In this document: positions 34,195-42,370 of the stretch, in pieces
How the letters are laid out: each line of letters begins with the position of its first letter
Position numbering within the stretch: position 1 is the stretch's first letter
Origin: Streptomyces sp. NRRL WC-3605
GTDB taxonomy: Bacteria > Actinomycetota > Actinomycetes > Streptomycetales > Streptomycetaceae
Reading direction: 5' to 3'
DNA: 64,000 nt
NCBI RefSeq assembly: GCF_001509795.1
Contig: NZ_LLZN01000127.1
Coordinates: 101,719-165,718 of the forward strand
Position numbers and translations under genes: made by a program
Notes under the pieces: model-generated
Database searches by the model: none
Seen by the model: the letters and a program-made list of their open reading frames with translations, nothing else
What the model was told of the DNA's origin: nothing

Positions 34195-35730
34195 TCAGCC
34201 CAGGTCGCCGGCGGCCGTCAGCTCGGCCAGCCGCACCAGCGTCCGCACCGCGGAGCCCGTGCCGCCCTTGGGCGTGTACCCGAACGGGCCGCCCTCGTTG
34301 AACGCCGGGCCGGCGATGTCGAGGTGCGCCCAGGTGATGCCCTCGCCCACGAACTCGCGCAGGAAGAGACCCGCGACCAGGCCGCCGCCCATCCGCTCAC
34401 CCATGTTGGCGATGTCGGCGGTCGGGGAGTCCATGCCCTTGCGCAGGTGCTCCGGCAGCGGCATCGGCCAGGACGCCTCGCCGACCTCCTCGGCGGCCTC
34501 CACGACGGCCGCGCGGAACGCGTCGTCGTTGGCCATGACGCCGAAGGTGCGGTTGCCGAGCGCCAGCACCATCGCGCCGGTCAGCGTCGCCACGTCCACG
34601 ATGGCGTCCGGCTTCTCCTGCGAGGCCGCCCACAGCGCGTCGGCCAGGACCAGCCGGCCCTCGGCGTCGGTGTTGAGGACCTCGACGGTCTTGCCGCTGA
34701 ACATGCGCAGGACGTCACCGGGACGGGTGGCGGAGCCGGAGGGCATGTTCTCGGCCAGCGCCAGCCAGCCGGTGACGTTGACCTCGAGGCCGAGGCGCGC
34801 GGCGGCGACGACGGCGGCGAACACGGCGGCGGCACCGCTCATGTCGCACTTCATCGTCTCGTTGTGCCCGGCCGGCTTCAGCGAGATGCCGCCCGAGTCG
34901 TAGGTGATGCCCTTGCCGACGAGGGCGAGGTGCCTGGCGTTGCGCGAGTGCGTGTACGTCAGCTTCACCAGGCGCGGGCCGGCGGCGGAACCGGCGCCGA
35001 CGCCCAGGATGCCGCCGTAGCCGCCCTTGGCGAGCGCCTTCTCGTCGAGCACCTGCACCTTGATGCCGTGCTCCTTGGCGGCCGCCGTGGCGATCGCGGC
35101 GAAGGACTCGGGGTTGAGGTCGTTCGGCGGGGTGTTGATGAGGTCGCGGGCGCGGTTGAGCTCCTCGGAGACGGCCGTGGCGCGCTCGAGGGCGGCCTTG
35201 TGCGCCTTGTCGCGGGGCTTGGCGCCGAGCAGCGCGGCCTCGGCGAGGGGCGCCTTGCCGTTCTTGCGCTCTCCGGCGGTGTCCTTGTACGCGTCGAAGG
35301 AGTAGGCGCCCAGCAGGACGCCCTCGGCGATCGCGCCGAGGTCGGCGGCGTCGGCCAGCGGCAGCGCGAACGCGGCCTTCTTGGAGCCGGCGAGGGCGCG
35401 CGCGGCGATACCGGCCGCCTTGCGCAGGGCCTCGCCGTCGAAGCCGGCCTCCTCGTCCTCGGGCAGGGCGCCGAGACCGACCGCCACGACGAGCGGGGCC
35501 TTGAAGCCGGACGGGGCGGGGAGCTTCGTCACCTCGCCCTCGGAGCCGGAGGCGCCGAGGGTCTCCAGGACGCCGGCGAGCTTGCCGTCGTACGCGTGGT
35601 CCACGGCCTCGGCGCCGGGGGCGACGACCAGGCCCGCGCCCTTGGAGCCGGAGCCCTTGGCGACACCGATCACGAGCGCGTCGACGCGCAGGCCGGGCGC
35701 CGCGGCGGTGCTGAGAGTCAGAGCAGTCAC
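34195..35730 (-). CDS. pepA: Leucyl aminopeptidase (M17)
   Basis: Cytosolic hexameric metallo-aminopeptidase that removes N-terminal residues from peptides. 511 residues. The M17 signature N-T-D-A-E-G-R-L is present, with metal-binding G-K-G-I-T-Y-D-S-G-G-I-S-L-K-P and K-C-D-M-S-G-A-A. The N-terminal macro-like domain occupies about the first 180 residues. Some PepA proteins also bind DNA, but nothing here shows that. The GTG at 35730 is preceded by a GGAAGCGAG stretch at some distance. Confidence 0.95.
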   Translation of the reverse strand: MTALTLSTAAAPGLRVDALVIGVAKGSGSKGAGLVVAPGAEAVDHAYDGKLAGVLETLGASGSEGEVTKLPAPSGFKAPLVVAVGLGALPEDEEAGFDGEALRKAAGIAARALAGSKKAAFALPLADAADLGAIAEGVLLGAYSFDAYKDTAGERKNGKAPLAEAALLGAKPRDKAHKAALERATAVSEELNRARDLINTPPNDLNPESFAAIATAAAKEHGIKVQVLDEKALAKGGYGGILGVGAGSAAGPRLVKLTYTHSRNARHLALVGKGITYDSGGISLKPAGHNETMKCDMSGAAAVFAAVVAAARLGLEVNVTGWLALAENMPSGSATRPGDVLRMFSGKTVEVLNTDAEGRLVLADALWAASQEKPDAIVDVATLTGAMVLALGNRTFGVMANDDAFRAAVVEAAEEVGEASWPMPLPEHLRKGMDSPTADIANMGERMGGGLVAGLFLREFVGEGITWAHLDIAGPAFNEGGPFGYTPKGGTGSAVRTLVRLAELTAAGDLG

Positions 35731-36086
35731 TGTGGTGATTTCTCGCTTCCGATGTGAAGTTGCGGTGGCCGAAAGGTGTGGGTCGGCCGGGCCCGAGGGC
35801 CGACCCTAGTTCCGACCTGGCGGTGCGGGTGTCAGCGGGGCCTTCCCCGGTACGGCACGAACACTGCGGCTGAGCCTACGCTCGCGTGAGCGTTCGCTCA
35901 TTCCTGCGGTCGTTCACCCGTCCGTGGCGTCGCGCCGCTTTCCCGATCCCCGGTGCCGGTGAGCTGAGTCACACTCGTGTGGTTTCCGGCGAGTGATCCG
36001 CTCGCCGTTTCGCATGATTTCCACGGATCCTCCGCAGCTCCCGCACGCGGAGCGCCCGGGGATCCTCTGGGGGGGAAGGACGAACC
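35731..36086. other. 356-bp divergent intergenic region
   Basis: Holds the promoters of pepA and the divergent deacetylase-like gene. The notable element is the palindrome at 35887-35900 (separate entry). No small gene or RNA structure is convincing. Confidence 0.55.
35887..35900. promoter_or_regulatory. Palindromic operator-like site TGAGCG-TT-CGCTCA
   Basis: A 6-2-6 inverted repeat between pepA and the deacetylase-like gene. Short palindromes of this type with GAGCG/CGCTC arms are common operators of TetR-family repressors in actinobacteria. No TetR gene lies in the window, so the ligand is unknown. Confidence 0.4.
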
Positions 36087-38120
36087 ATGGCGCAGAGAGC
36101 GCACCGTTGGAGAGACACGGCCGCCGTATCGGCGGCCGCCGGTCTGCTGGCCCTGGGCCTGGGGGTGCCCGGAGCCTCGGCCGCGGCCACACCGCGCGTC
36201 GACCTCGAGGTGCTGGTGGTGGACGACGGCGGCAGCGCCGTCCAGGCCATCACCGCACAGCTGAGAAGCACCGGCATCCCGTACACCACCGTCGACCTGA
36301 ACGACACGAACCGCCCGGCCGTCACACAGGGGTTCCTCAGCGACACCGTCGGCGGCACCCCGCGCGCCAAGTACCAGGGCGTCGTACTGCCCCACGAGGC
36401 GCCGTTCGGAGCGGGCTCGGCCGAGCAGACCGCGCTGGAGAACTTCGAGCGCACCTTCGGCATCCCGCAGGTGGACGCCTACACCTGGGCCCACCCGGGC
36501 GTCGGCCTCGACTACACCACCGAGGGAGGCTGGGCGGGCAGCCTCGACGGGCACGAGGCAGCGGTCACCGCCCAGGGCCGGGCCGGCGCCTTCGGCTACC
36601 TCGACGGGGCCTTCACCTTCGAGGACAACGACCCGACCGTGCCGGAGAGTTACGGCTACGCCGCGCGGCCCCGCGCCGGCTTCACCAGCTACGTCGACAT
36701 CCCGGTGCCGGGGGGCTCCGGGCGGGGCAGCCTGGTCGGCGAGTACGTGGCCGACGGGCGCCGCCAGCTCGTCGTCACCTTCGCGTACAACCAGTACCAG
36801 CAGCAGTTCCGGCTGCTGGCCCGGGGCATCGTCGAGTGGCTGACCCAGGGCGTCCACCTCGGCCAGGCCCGCAACTACCTCGCCGTGCACGTCGACGACG
36901 TCTTCGCGCCCGACGCCCGCTGGGACACCGAGCGCAACTGCACGCCCGGCGACATCGACTGCGTCGGGGGCGGCGGCGAGGAGGCCCCGCCGATCCGGAT
37001 GACCGAGCAGGACGCCGTCCGCGCCGCCCAGTGGCAGCGCGACAGTGGCTTCCGGCTCGACATGGTCTACAACGCGGGCTCGGGCGAGGAGTGGAAGGCC
37101 GAGCACGGCGGCACAGACGCGCTCGCCGCACGGCTGCTCGCCGACCGCAACCAGTACCGCTGGATCAACCACACCTACACGCACCCGTTCCTCGGCTGTG
37201 TGCAGGACACCTCGACCGTGCCGTGGAGCTGCGCCAAGAACGCCGACGGCTCCGTGCGGTACATGAGCCGGTCGGAGATCTCCGCCCAGATCCGGGACAA
37301 CCACTCCTGGGGCGTGACCAAGGGCCTCCCGCTCGACCGCACGGAACTGGTCACCGGCGAGCACTCGGGTCTGAAGAACCTGCCGCAGCAGCCCGTCGAC
37401 AACCCCAACCTGGCCGGCGCCCTCGCCGACAACGGGGTCAAGTGGATCGCCTCGGACAACTCCCGCGAGGCCGCCCAGCGCCCGGTCGGCTCCGCCCTCA
37501 CCGTCCCCCGCTACCCGATGAACGTGTACTACAACACGGGCACGGCGGAGGAGATGGCCGACGAGTACAACTGGATCTACACCTCGAAGGCCGACGGCGG
37601 CAGCGGCATCTGCGAGTCCAGCTCCTCCTCCACCTGCCTGGACGAGCCGCTGGACGTCGCGACCGGGTACGCGGAGCACATCGTGCCGCAGGAGGCCCGG
37701 GCCGCCCTCGGGCACGTCATCTCCAACGACCCGCGCCCGCACTACGTCCACCAGTCCAACCTGGCCGAGGACCGGATCCTCTACCCGGTCCTGGACAAGG
37801 TGCTCGCCGACCACCGTGCCCTGTTCGCGGACAACACCCCGCTGGAGAACCTCCGCCAGAGCGCCATCGGCACCGAGTTCAAGCGCCGTGACGCCTGGCA
37901 GACGGCCCTCTCCCAGAACCGGGTGACGGCCTACCGGGTCGGCTCCAAGGTCACCGTCAGCGCGCCCTCCGGTGTGCAGATCCCGGTGACCGTGCCGGAG
38001 GGCACCCGTAAGCAACTCCTCCTCGGCACGGCCGTGTTCGGCAGCCCGTACGCGGGTCTGCGTTCGGCGTGGACGACACCGGAGCTGCTCCAGACGGCCG
38101 TGACGCTGCGGCTCCCGTAG
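36087..38120 (+). CDS. Secreted polysaccharide deacetylase-like protein (CE18/Agd3-like)
   Basis: Large exported protein of 677 residues. The signal peptide ends near P-G-A-S-A-A-A. Residues about 35-265 form a beta-rich domain (V-D-L-E-V-L-V-V-D-D-G, G-V-V-L-P-H-E). The next domain begins N-Y-L-A-V-H-V-D-D-V-F-A-P-D and continues to N-H-T-Y-T-H-P-F-L-G. An Asp-Asp pair plus H-x3-H is the metal site pattern of NodB-like polysaccharide deacetylases. The layout resembles Aspergillus Agd3, founder of carbohydrate esterase family 18, with its N-terminal carbohydrate-binding region; bacterial relatives are known in actinobacteria. Removal of N-acetyl groups from an amino-sugar polymer is therefore likely, but assigned by eye. 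GGAAGGA precedes the ATG at 36087. Confidence 0.75.
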   Translation: MAQRAHRWRDTAAVSAAAGLLALGLGVPGASAAATPRVDLEVLVVDDGGSAVQAITAQLRSTGIPYTTVDLNDTNRPAVTQGFLSDTVGGTPRAKYQGVVLPHEAPFGAGSAEQTALENFERTFGIPQVDAYTWAHPGVGLDYTTEGGWAGSLDGHEAAVTAQGRAGAFGYLDGAFTFEDNDPTVPESYGYAARPRAGFTSYVDIPVPGGSGRGSLVGEYVADGRRQLVVTFAYNQYQQQFRLLARGIVEWLTQGVHLGQARNYLAVHVDDVFAPDARWDTERNCTPGDIDCVGGGGEEAPPIRMTEQDAVRAAQWQRDSGFRLDMVYNAGSGEEWKAEHGGTDALAARLLADRNQYRWINHTYTHPFLGCVQDTSTVPWSCAKNADGSVRYMSRSEISAQIRDNHSWGVTKGLPLDRTELVTGEHSGLKNLPQQPVDNPNLAGALADNGVKWIASDNSREAAQRPVGSALTVPRYPMNVYYNTGTAEEMADEYNWIYTSKADGGSGICESSSSSTCLDEPLDVATGYAEHIVPQEARAALGHVISNDPRPHYVHQSNLAEDRILYPVLDKVLADHRALFADNTPLENLRQSAIGTEFKRRDAWQTALSQNRVTAYRVGSKVTVSAPSGVQIPVTVPEGTRKQLLLGTAVFGSPYAGLRSAWTTPELLQTAVTLRLP

Positions 38121-38133
38121 CACCGGTCCGTGG

Positions 38134-38167
38134 GGGACCGCCCGCCCGGCGACGGGCGGCGGTTCCC
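38134..38167. terminator. Candidate terminator between convergent genes
   Basis: Imperfect GC-rich hairpin with arms GGGACCGCCCG and CGGGCGGCGGTTCCC (small bulges), 14 bp past the deacetylase-like gene and 10 bp from the cobS stop. Confidence 0.6.
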
Positions 38168-38177
38168 CGCCGCGGGC

Positions 38178-38963
38178 TCAGCCCAGCGACAGCACGACGA
38201 GCGCGGTCGTGGCCGCCGTCTCCGCGAGCCCGCCGAAGACGTCGCCGGTGACCCCGCCGAAGCGGCGGACGCAGTGCCGCAGCAGCAGCTCGCCGCAGCC
38301 GAGCGCGGCCAGGACCGCGACCGCGGTGCGCACCGCGTCGTCCGTGCCGAGGAGCGCCCCCGCGGCGGCGGCCACCACTGTCACGGCCAGGGCGACACCG
38401 GCCGCGACCCGCGCCGGGACCACCCCGGCGACCGCCGCCCCCAGCCCTTCGGGGCGCGCGGGCGGCACACCCGTCCGGGCGGCCAGGGTGAGCGCGAGCC
38501 GGGCGGTGACGGCCGCGACGACGGTGGCCAGGGCGCCCCGGGCCCACGAGTCGTCGTACAGCCGCGCCAGCGCGGCCACCTGTGCGAGCAGGACGAACAG
38601 CAGCGTGATCACGCCGAACGGGCCGATGTCCGACTGCTTCATGATCCGCAGCGCGTCCTCGGCCGGCTTGCCGCTGCCGAGCCCGTCCGCGGTGTCGGCG
38701 AGCCCGTCCAGATGCAGCCCACGGGTGAGGACGGCCGGGACGGCGGCCGCCGCGACAGCCGCGAGCAGCGGACCGGCGCCCAGGAACAGCAGCACCAGAC
38801 CCACGGCCGCCGCGCCGCCGCCCAGCACCACCCCGACCAGCGGAGCGCACAGCATCCCGCCGCGCGCCGCGTCCCGGTCCCAGCGCTCCACCCGCACCGG
38901 GAGCACGCTCAGCGTGCCGAAGGCGAAACGGAGGCCGTGCGGGAGCGGTGGGGTCATGGACAC
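38178..38963 (-). CDS. cobS: Adenosylcobinamide-GDP ribazoletransferase (cobalamin synthase)
   Basis: Integral membrane enzyme that joins adenosylcobinamide-GDP to alpha-ribazole, the last assembly step of cobalamin. Seen: the acidic H-L-D-G-L-A-D-T-A-D-G motif near residue 90, M-K-Q-S-D-I-G-P-F-G, several membrane helices and the C-terminal F-G-G-V-T-G-D-V-F-G-G. Length about 260 is normal. The start is ambiguous: the ATG at 38957 is the conventional choice, but TACTCT lies exactly six bases before the GTG at 38963 and there is no Shine-Dalgarno, so a leaderless GTG start is preferred. cobT lies 1.2 kb away on the same strand, separated by an oppositely oriented gene. Confidence 0.93.
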   Translation of the reverse strand: MSMTPPLPHGLRFAFGTLSVLPVRVERWDRDAARGGMLCAPLVGVVLGGGAAAVGLVLLFLGAGPLLAAVAAAAVPAVLTRGLHLDGLADTADGLGSGKPAEDALRIMKQSDIGPFGVITLLFVLLAQVAALARLYDDSWARGALATVVAAVTARLALTLAARTGVPPARPEGLGAAVAGVVPARVAAGVALAVTVVAAAAGALLGTDDAVRTAVAVLAALGCGELLLRHCVRRFGGVTGDVFGGLAETAATTALVVLSLG

Positions 38964-39030
38964 GCCCGCAGAGTAGCCCGGACGTCCGTCCCGCCGGGCA
39001 GCCCACCCCCGTCCCGCCCACACTGAGGAC

Positions 39031-39795
39031 ATGGGTGACTGGTGGCAGCGCAACATCGTCGAACCGGGGAAGCTCCCCCTCCTCCTGGCCCTGTCCGCCT
39101 TCGTGGTGACGTTCCTCGTCACCCGGGTCATCACCCGCCTCATCCGGGCGGGCAAGGGCCCCTTCCGGAACATCAGCAGCGGCTCCGTCCACATCCACCA
39201 CGTCGTCCCGGGGATCATCCTCACCGTGATCGGCGGCTTCTGCGCCGTCGCGGGCGGCACGCACGGCTTCGGCTCGGCGGCCGCGGCCGTGATCTTCGGG
39301 GTGGGCGCCGGACTGGTCATGGACGAGTTCGCGCTGATCCTCCACCTGGACGACGTGTACTGGAGCGAGGACGGCCGCAAGAGCGTCGAGATGGTCGTGC
39401 TCACCACCGCTCTCGTCGGCCTGCTCCTGCTCGGCTACGCGCCCTTCGGCGTCAACGACCTCAACCAGAACGAGATGCAGAACCGCGGCACGGTGCTCGG
39501 CACCATCGGCGGGAACTTCCTGGTCGCCCTGCTCGCCCTGTACAAGGGCAAGGCCAAGATGGCGGTCTTCGGCGTGGTCATCCCGTTCGTGGCCCTGTTC
39601 GGCGCCATCCGTCTGGCCCGGCCCACGTCCCCCTGGGCGAGACGCTTCTACCGCCGCCGCCCGCGGGCCCGCGCCAAGTCCCTGCTGCGCTCCTACCACC
39701 ACGACCGGCGCTGGCTCGTCCCCAGCCGCAAGTTTCAGGACTGGCTCGGCGGCGCCCCCGACGTGGAGCCCGCCCGCGCCCTGGAACGCCGCTGA
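39031..39795 (+). CDS. Conserved multi-pass membrane protein, 254 aa
   Basis: Integral membrane protein with about six hydrophobic helices between residues 15 and 205. A cytosolic motif G-S-V-H-I-H-H-V-V-P-G lies between helices 1 and 2, and an acidic L-I-L-H-L-D-D-V-Y-W-S-E-D-G-R loop after helix 3. The C-terminus is Arg-rich (Y-R-R-R-P-R-A-R-A-K). His and Asp clusters next to membrane helices could bind a metal or lipid phosphate, but the family is not known to me. TGAGGA precedes the ATG at 39031. It lies between cobS and cobT on the opposite strand. Confidence 0.85.
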   Translation: MGDWWQRNIVEPGKLPLLLALSAFVVTFLVTRVITRLIRAGKGPFRNISSGSVHIHHVVPGIILTVIGGFCAVAGGTHGFGSAAAAVIFGVGAGLVMDEFALILHLDDVYWSEDGRKSVEMVVLTTALVGLLLLGYAPFGVNDLNQNEMQNRGTVLGTIGGNFLVALLALYKGKAKMAVFGVVIPFVALFGAIRLARPTSPWARRFYRRRPRARAKSLLRSYHHDRRWLVPSRKFQDWLGGAPDVEPARALERR

Positions 39796-39804
39796 CGCAC
39801 CGCG

Positions 39805-39837
39805 GCGACCGGGCAGAGCACCTGCCGTGGCGGTCGC
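39805..39837 (+). terminator. Possible terminator after membrane protein gene
   Basis: Outer 7-bp stem GCGACCG/CGGTCGC with a short inner pairing GGCA/TGCC, 9 bp after the stop. Confidence 0.4.
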
Positions 39838-40176
39838 CCGTGCCGCCGGCCGATGACCTGTCCCGATCGCGCCCCGCACTGGCAGGTCGGCGGTGGGCAC
39901 GGGGACAGCGGGGTGGGCGCGAGTGCGTGCCGCAGCGGAGTTTCGGCCCATACGCCCCCGGGGTTCCGGACGACCGGTCGGCCCCCAGGACCGCTGCTGG
40001 AGCACGCGTGCGAGCCCCGTAAGACCGACGGCGGCGGACGCCAGGGGGAGACCCCGCCATCGCCGCCGCGTCCAGCCGGCTCGTACGGCCTGGTACCGCG
40101 GGCCCCACTCGGGCAGCAGTGACGGGCGCCATCATGGCCGCGCCTGCTGTCCAGGCGTGGCCGCCCCTGCCAGTTC
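39838..40176. other. Gene-free region with possible structured RNA
   Basis: About 340 bp between the membrane protein and cobT ends has no convincing gene. Read on the plus strand it contains CGCAGCGGAG near 39942, GCGAGCCCCGTAAGACC near 40010 and CCAGGGGGAGACCCCGCC near 40040. The last two loosely recall the B12-box region of cobalamin riboswitches, and the neighbours are cobalamin genes. However, no plus-strand gene follows within reach, and I could not fit the whole consensus. Confidence 0.25.
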
Positions 40177-41259
40177 CTACTCCACCACGGTCTCCTGCGG
40201 CTCGTCCGTCTTCGCCGGGACCTCCGGCAGCTCCGCCGCCAGCGCCGCGGCGGCCTGCACCAGCGGCAGCGCCAGCAGCCCGCCGGTGCCCTCGCCGACC
40301 CGGACACCGTGGTCGAGCAGGGGCTCCAGGGCCATCCGGTCCAGCGCCTTCGCCTGGCCCGGCTCCCCGCTGACATGCGCCGCCAGCCACCAGTCCGGCG
40401 CCCGGAACGCGACCCGCTGGCCCACCAGCGCGCAGGCGGCGACCACGACCCCGTCCAGTACGACCGGCAGCTTGCGCACCGCGCTCTGCAACAGGAATCC
40501 GGTGATCGCTGCGAGGTCCGCCCCGCCCACCGTCGCCAGCAGTTGCAACTGGTCGCCCAGCACCGGCCGCGCCCGGCGCAGCGCGTCCCGGATCGCGGCG
40601 CACTTGCGCATCCACGCCAGGTCGTCGATGGCGACCCCGCCCCGCCCGGTCACCACCGAGGCGTCCGTCCCGCACAGCGCGGCGACCAGCACCCCGGCCG
40701 CCGTGGTCCCGCCGACGCTCACGTCGCCCAGGACCACCAGGTCCGTACCCGAGTCGGCCTCCTCGTCGGCGACCGCCATCCCCGCCCGGAACGCGGCCTC
40801 GGCCTCCTCGGGCGTCAGCGCGTCCTCGACATCGATACGGCCGCTGCCGCGCCGCACCCGGTGCCGTACGACGTCCTCCGGGAGCGAGCCCGGGTCGCAG
40901 TCCAGCGCCATGTCGACCACCCGGACCGGGACGCCGAGCCGGCGCGCCAGCACGGACACCGGCCGGGCGCCCTCCAGGATCTCCCGCACCAGCTCCGTGG
41001 CGCTGCCTGCCGGCCGCGCCGACACGCCGAGCTCGGCGACCCCGTGGTCCCCGGCGAACAGGACCGCCTTGGGCCGTTCGACGGGGCGCACCGGCACCGC
41101 GGACTGGGCGGCGGCCAGCCACTCGCCCAGCTCGTCGAGGCGGCCCAGCGCCCCGGGCGGCACGGACTGGCGCTCACGGCGTGCCTCGGCGTCACGGCGC
41201 ACCGCTGCGTCGGGGCGCTCGATCAGATCAGTGAAGTCGTCGAGTTGAAGCGAGCTCAT
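40177..41259 (-). CDS. cobT: Nicotinate-nucleotide:dimethylbenzimidazole phosphoribosyltransferase
   Basis: Makes alpha-ribazole phosphate from nicotinate mononucleotide and 5,6-dimethylbenzimidazole, feeding CobS. 360 residues. Motifs: P-G-A-L-G-R-L-D-E-L-G near residue 35, F-A-G-D-H-G-V, G-D-V-S-V-G-G-T-T-A-A, and the active-site Glu region G-E-G-T-G-G-L-L-A-L-P-L. The ATG at 41259 has no Shine-Dalgarno; TACTGT lies seven bases upstream, so a leaderless transcript is likely. A longer frame upstream adds nothing family-like. CobU-fusion and CobS genes lie either side on the same strand. Confidence 0.95.
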   Translation of the reverse strand: MSSLQLDDFTDLIERPDAAVRRDAEARRERQSVPPGALGRLDELGEWLAAAQSAVPVRPVERPKAVLFAGDHGVAELGVSARPAGSATELVREILEGARPVSVLARRLGVPVRVVDMALDCDPGSLPEDVVRHRVRRGSGRIDVEDALTPEEAEAAFRAGMAVADEEADSGTDLVVLGDVSVGGTTAAGVLVAALCGTDASVVTGRGGVAIDDLAWMRKCAAIRDALRRARPVLGDQLQLLATVGGADLAAITGFLLQSAVRKLPVVLDGVVVAACALVGQRVAFRAPDWWLAAHVSGEPGQAKALDRMALEPLLDHGVRVGEGTGGLLALPLVQAAAALAAELPEVPAKTDEPQETVVE

Positions 41260-41462
41260 TCGCCGAACAGTACCGGCACCGCTCGAACAGATCGGCCCCC
41301 CGGCCGCTCCGGCGACGGCGCCGCGCGCCCACCACGCCCGGGTGACGTCGTTGCACCCACCATCGGCATCCCATACGTTCCGTTTTGCAGTGGATTGTCG
41401 GGGCATGCTCGCACCGTCTCCGCCGTACGCCCCTGCCGTACGCCCACGCCCGGGAGCCCCTC

Positions 41463-42269
41463 ATGACCGCGACCGCACCCGCCGAACGCCCGGACACCAC
41501 CTGCGCGTTCACCCTCGCCGCGTGCCGGGAGCACACCTTCGTCCCCCGCCACCTCGGGCTCACCCGGCGCGGCCCCCGCCATCTGCGCGCCGCCGCCCGC
41601 GCCGCGCTCGGCCTCCCCGAGCCGGAGAGCTGGCTCGACGTGGGCACCGGTTACGGCCGCTTCCCGGAGACGGCCAAGGAGGTGTTCCCGTACACCGCGT
41701 TCGACGGCCTCGACGCCGGCCACCGGGTGCTGCAGGCGCGGGTCGCCGAGCGCGTGGAGGAGGCCCACGTCGGGCATCTGACGGACCCTCGCATCACGGA
41801 CCGGCTGCGCGCCCGCTACGACGTCGTCAGCATGTTCCGGCACCTGGAGCACGCCCCCGACCCGCTCGCGGAACTGCGCGCCGCACTCGCCGTACTGCGC
41901 CCCGGCGGCCACCTGATCCTCGAACTGCCGAACCCGCGCTGCCTGTTCGCGAAGCTCCTCGGCCCGGCCTGGGTCCCGCACAGCCGCCCCGGGCATCTGC
42001 ACCTGCTGCCGGCCGACGCGCTCCGCGAGACGCTGGAGGCCCACGGCTGCACGGTCGTCACCACGGACCACAGCGCCGCCCACCTCCCGTACGACCTGGC
42101 GGCGACGACGTCCCTGATCCTCTCCCGCCTGCTCCCGTCCCCCCTGGACCGCCTGGGCCTCCCCCTGGTGGCCCTGGCCTGGACCCTGGACCACCTCCTG
42201 ACCCCGCTCCTCCGCCACACCCGCATGTCGAACGCCTACAGAGTCATCGCCCGCAAACAACCCACCTGA
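41463..42269 (+). CDS. Class I SAM-dependent methyltransferase
   Basis: Methyltransferase of 268 residues. The SAM motif is W-L-D-V-G-T-G-Y-G-R-F near residue 58. D-V-V-S-M-F-R-H-L-E-H-A-P-D-P and L-R-P-G-G-H-L-I-L-E-L-P-N-P follow; the latter are typical of methyltransferase type 11/23 enzymes acting on small molecules or lipids. The C-terminal 60 residues include a hydrophobic segment (L-P-L-V-A-L-A-W-T-L-D-H-L-L) that may touch the membrane. GGGAG precedes the ATG at 41463. Divergent from cobT; a role in cobalamin synthesis is not indicated. The substrate is unknown. Confidence 0.85.
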   Translation: MTATAPAERPDTTCAFTLAACREHTFVPRHLGLTRRGPRHLRAAARAALGLPEPESWLDVGTGYGRFPETAKEVFPYTAFDGLDAGHRVLQARVAERVEEAHVGHLTDPRITDRLRARYDVVSMFRHLEHAPDPLAELRAALAVLRPGGHLILELPNPRCLFAKLLGPAWVPHSRPGHLHLLPADALRETLEAHGCTVVTTDHSAAHLPYDLAATTSLILSRLLPSPLDRLGLPLVALAWTLDHLLTPLLRHTRMSNAYRVIARKQPT

Positions 42270-42292
42270 CCCGAAAGCCCGGGCACCACCAG

Positions 42293-42350
42293 CGCGCTCA
42301 AGGGGCGCGGGGAACTGCGCGCCCAGCCACACCCGACCCGCACCCGCCGA
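42293..42350 (+). repeat. Dispersed Streptomyces repeat, copy B
   Basis: Contains CTCAAGGGGCGCGGGGAAC, then TGCGCGCCCAGCCAC and GACCCGCA, the same order as copies A and C. It lies between convergent genes, where it may also act as a transcription stop. Confidence 0.8.
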
Positions 42351-42370
42351 CAAACCGCCCAATGGCCCCC

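Noticed and set aside
35898..38123. A 741-codon minus-strand frame opposite the deacetylase-like gene
   Set aside because: The plus strand has a signal peptide, Shine-Dalgarno and metal-site motifs; the minus frame is compositionally a shadow.
41385..41462. Longer N-terminus for the methyltransferase at 41463
   Set aside because: The upstream codons lie in the promoter gap shared with cobT and have no Shine-Dalgarno; the ATG at 41463 has GGGAG.
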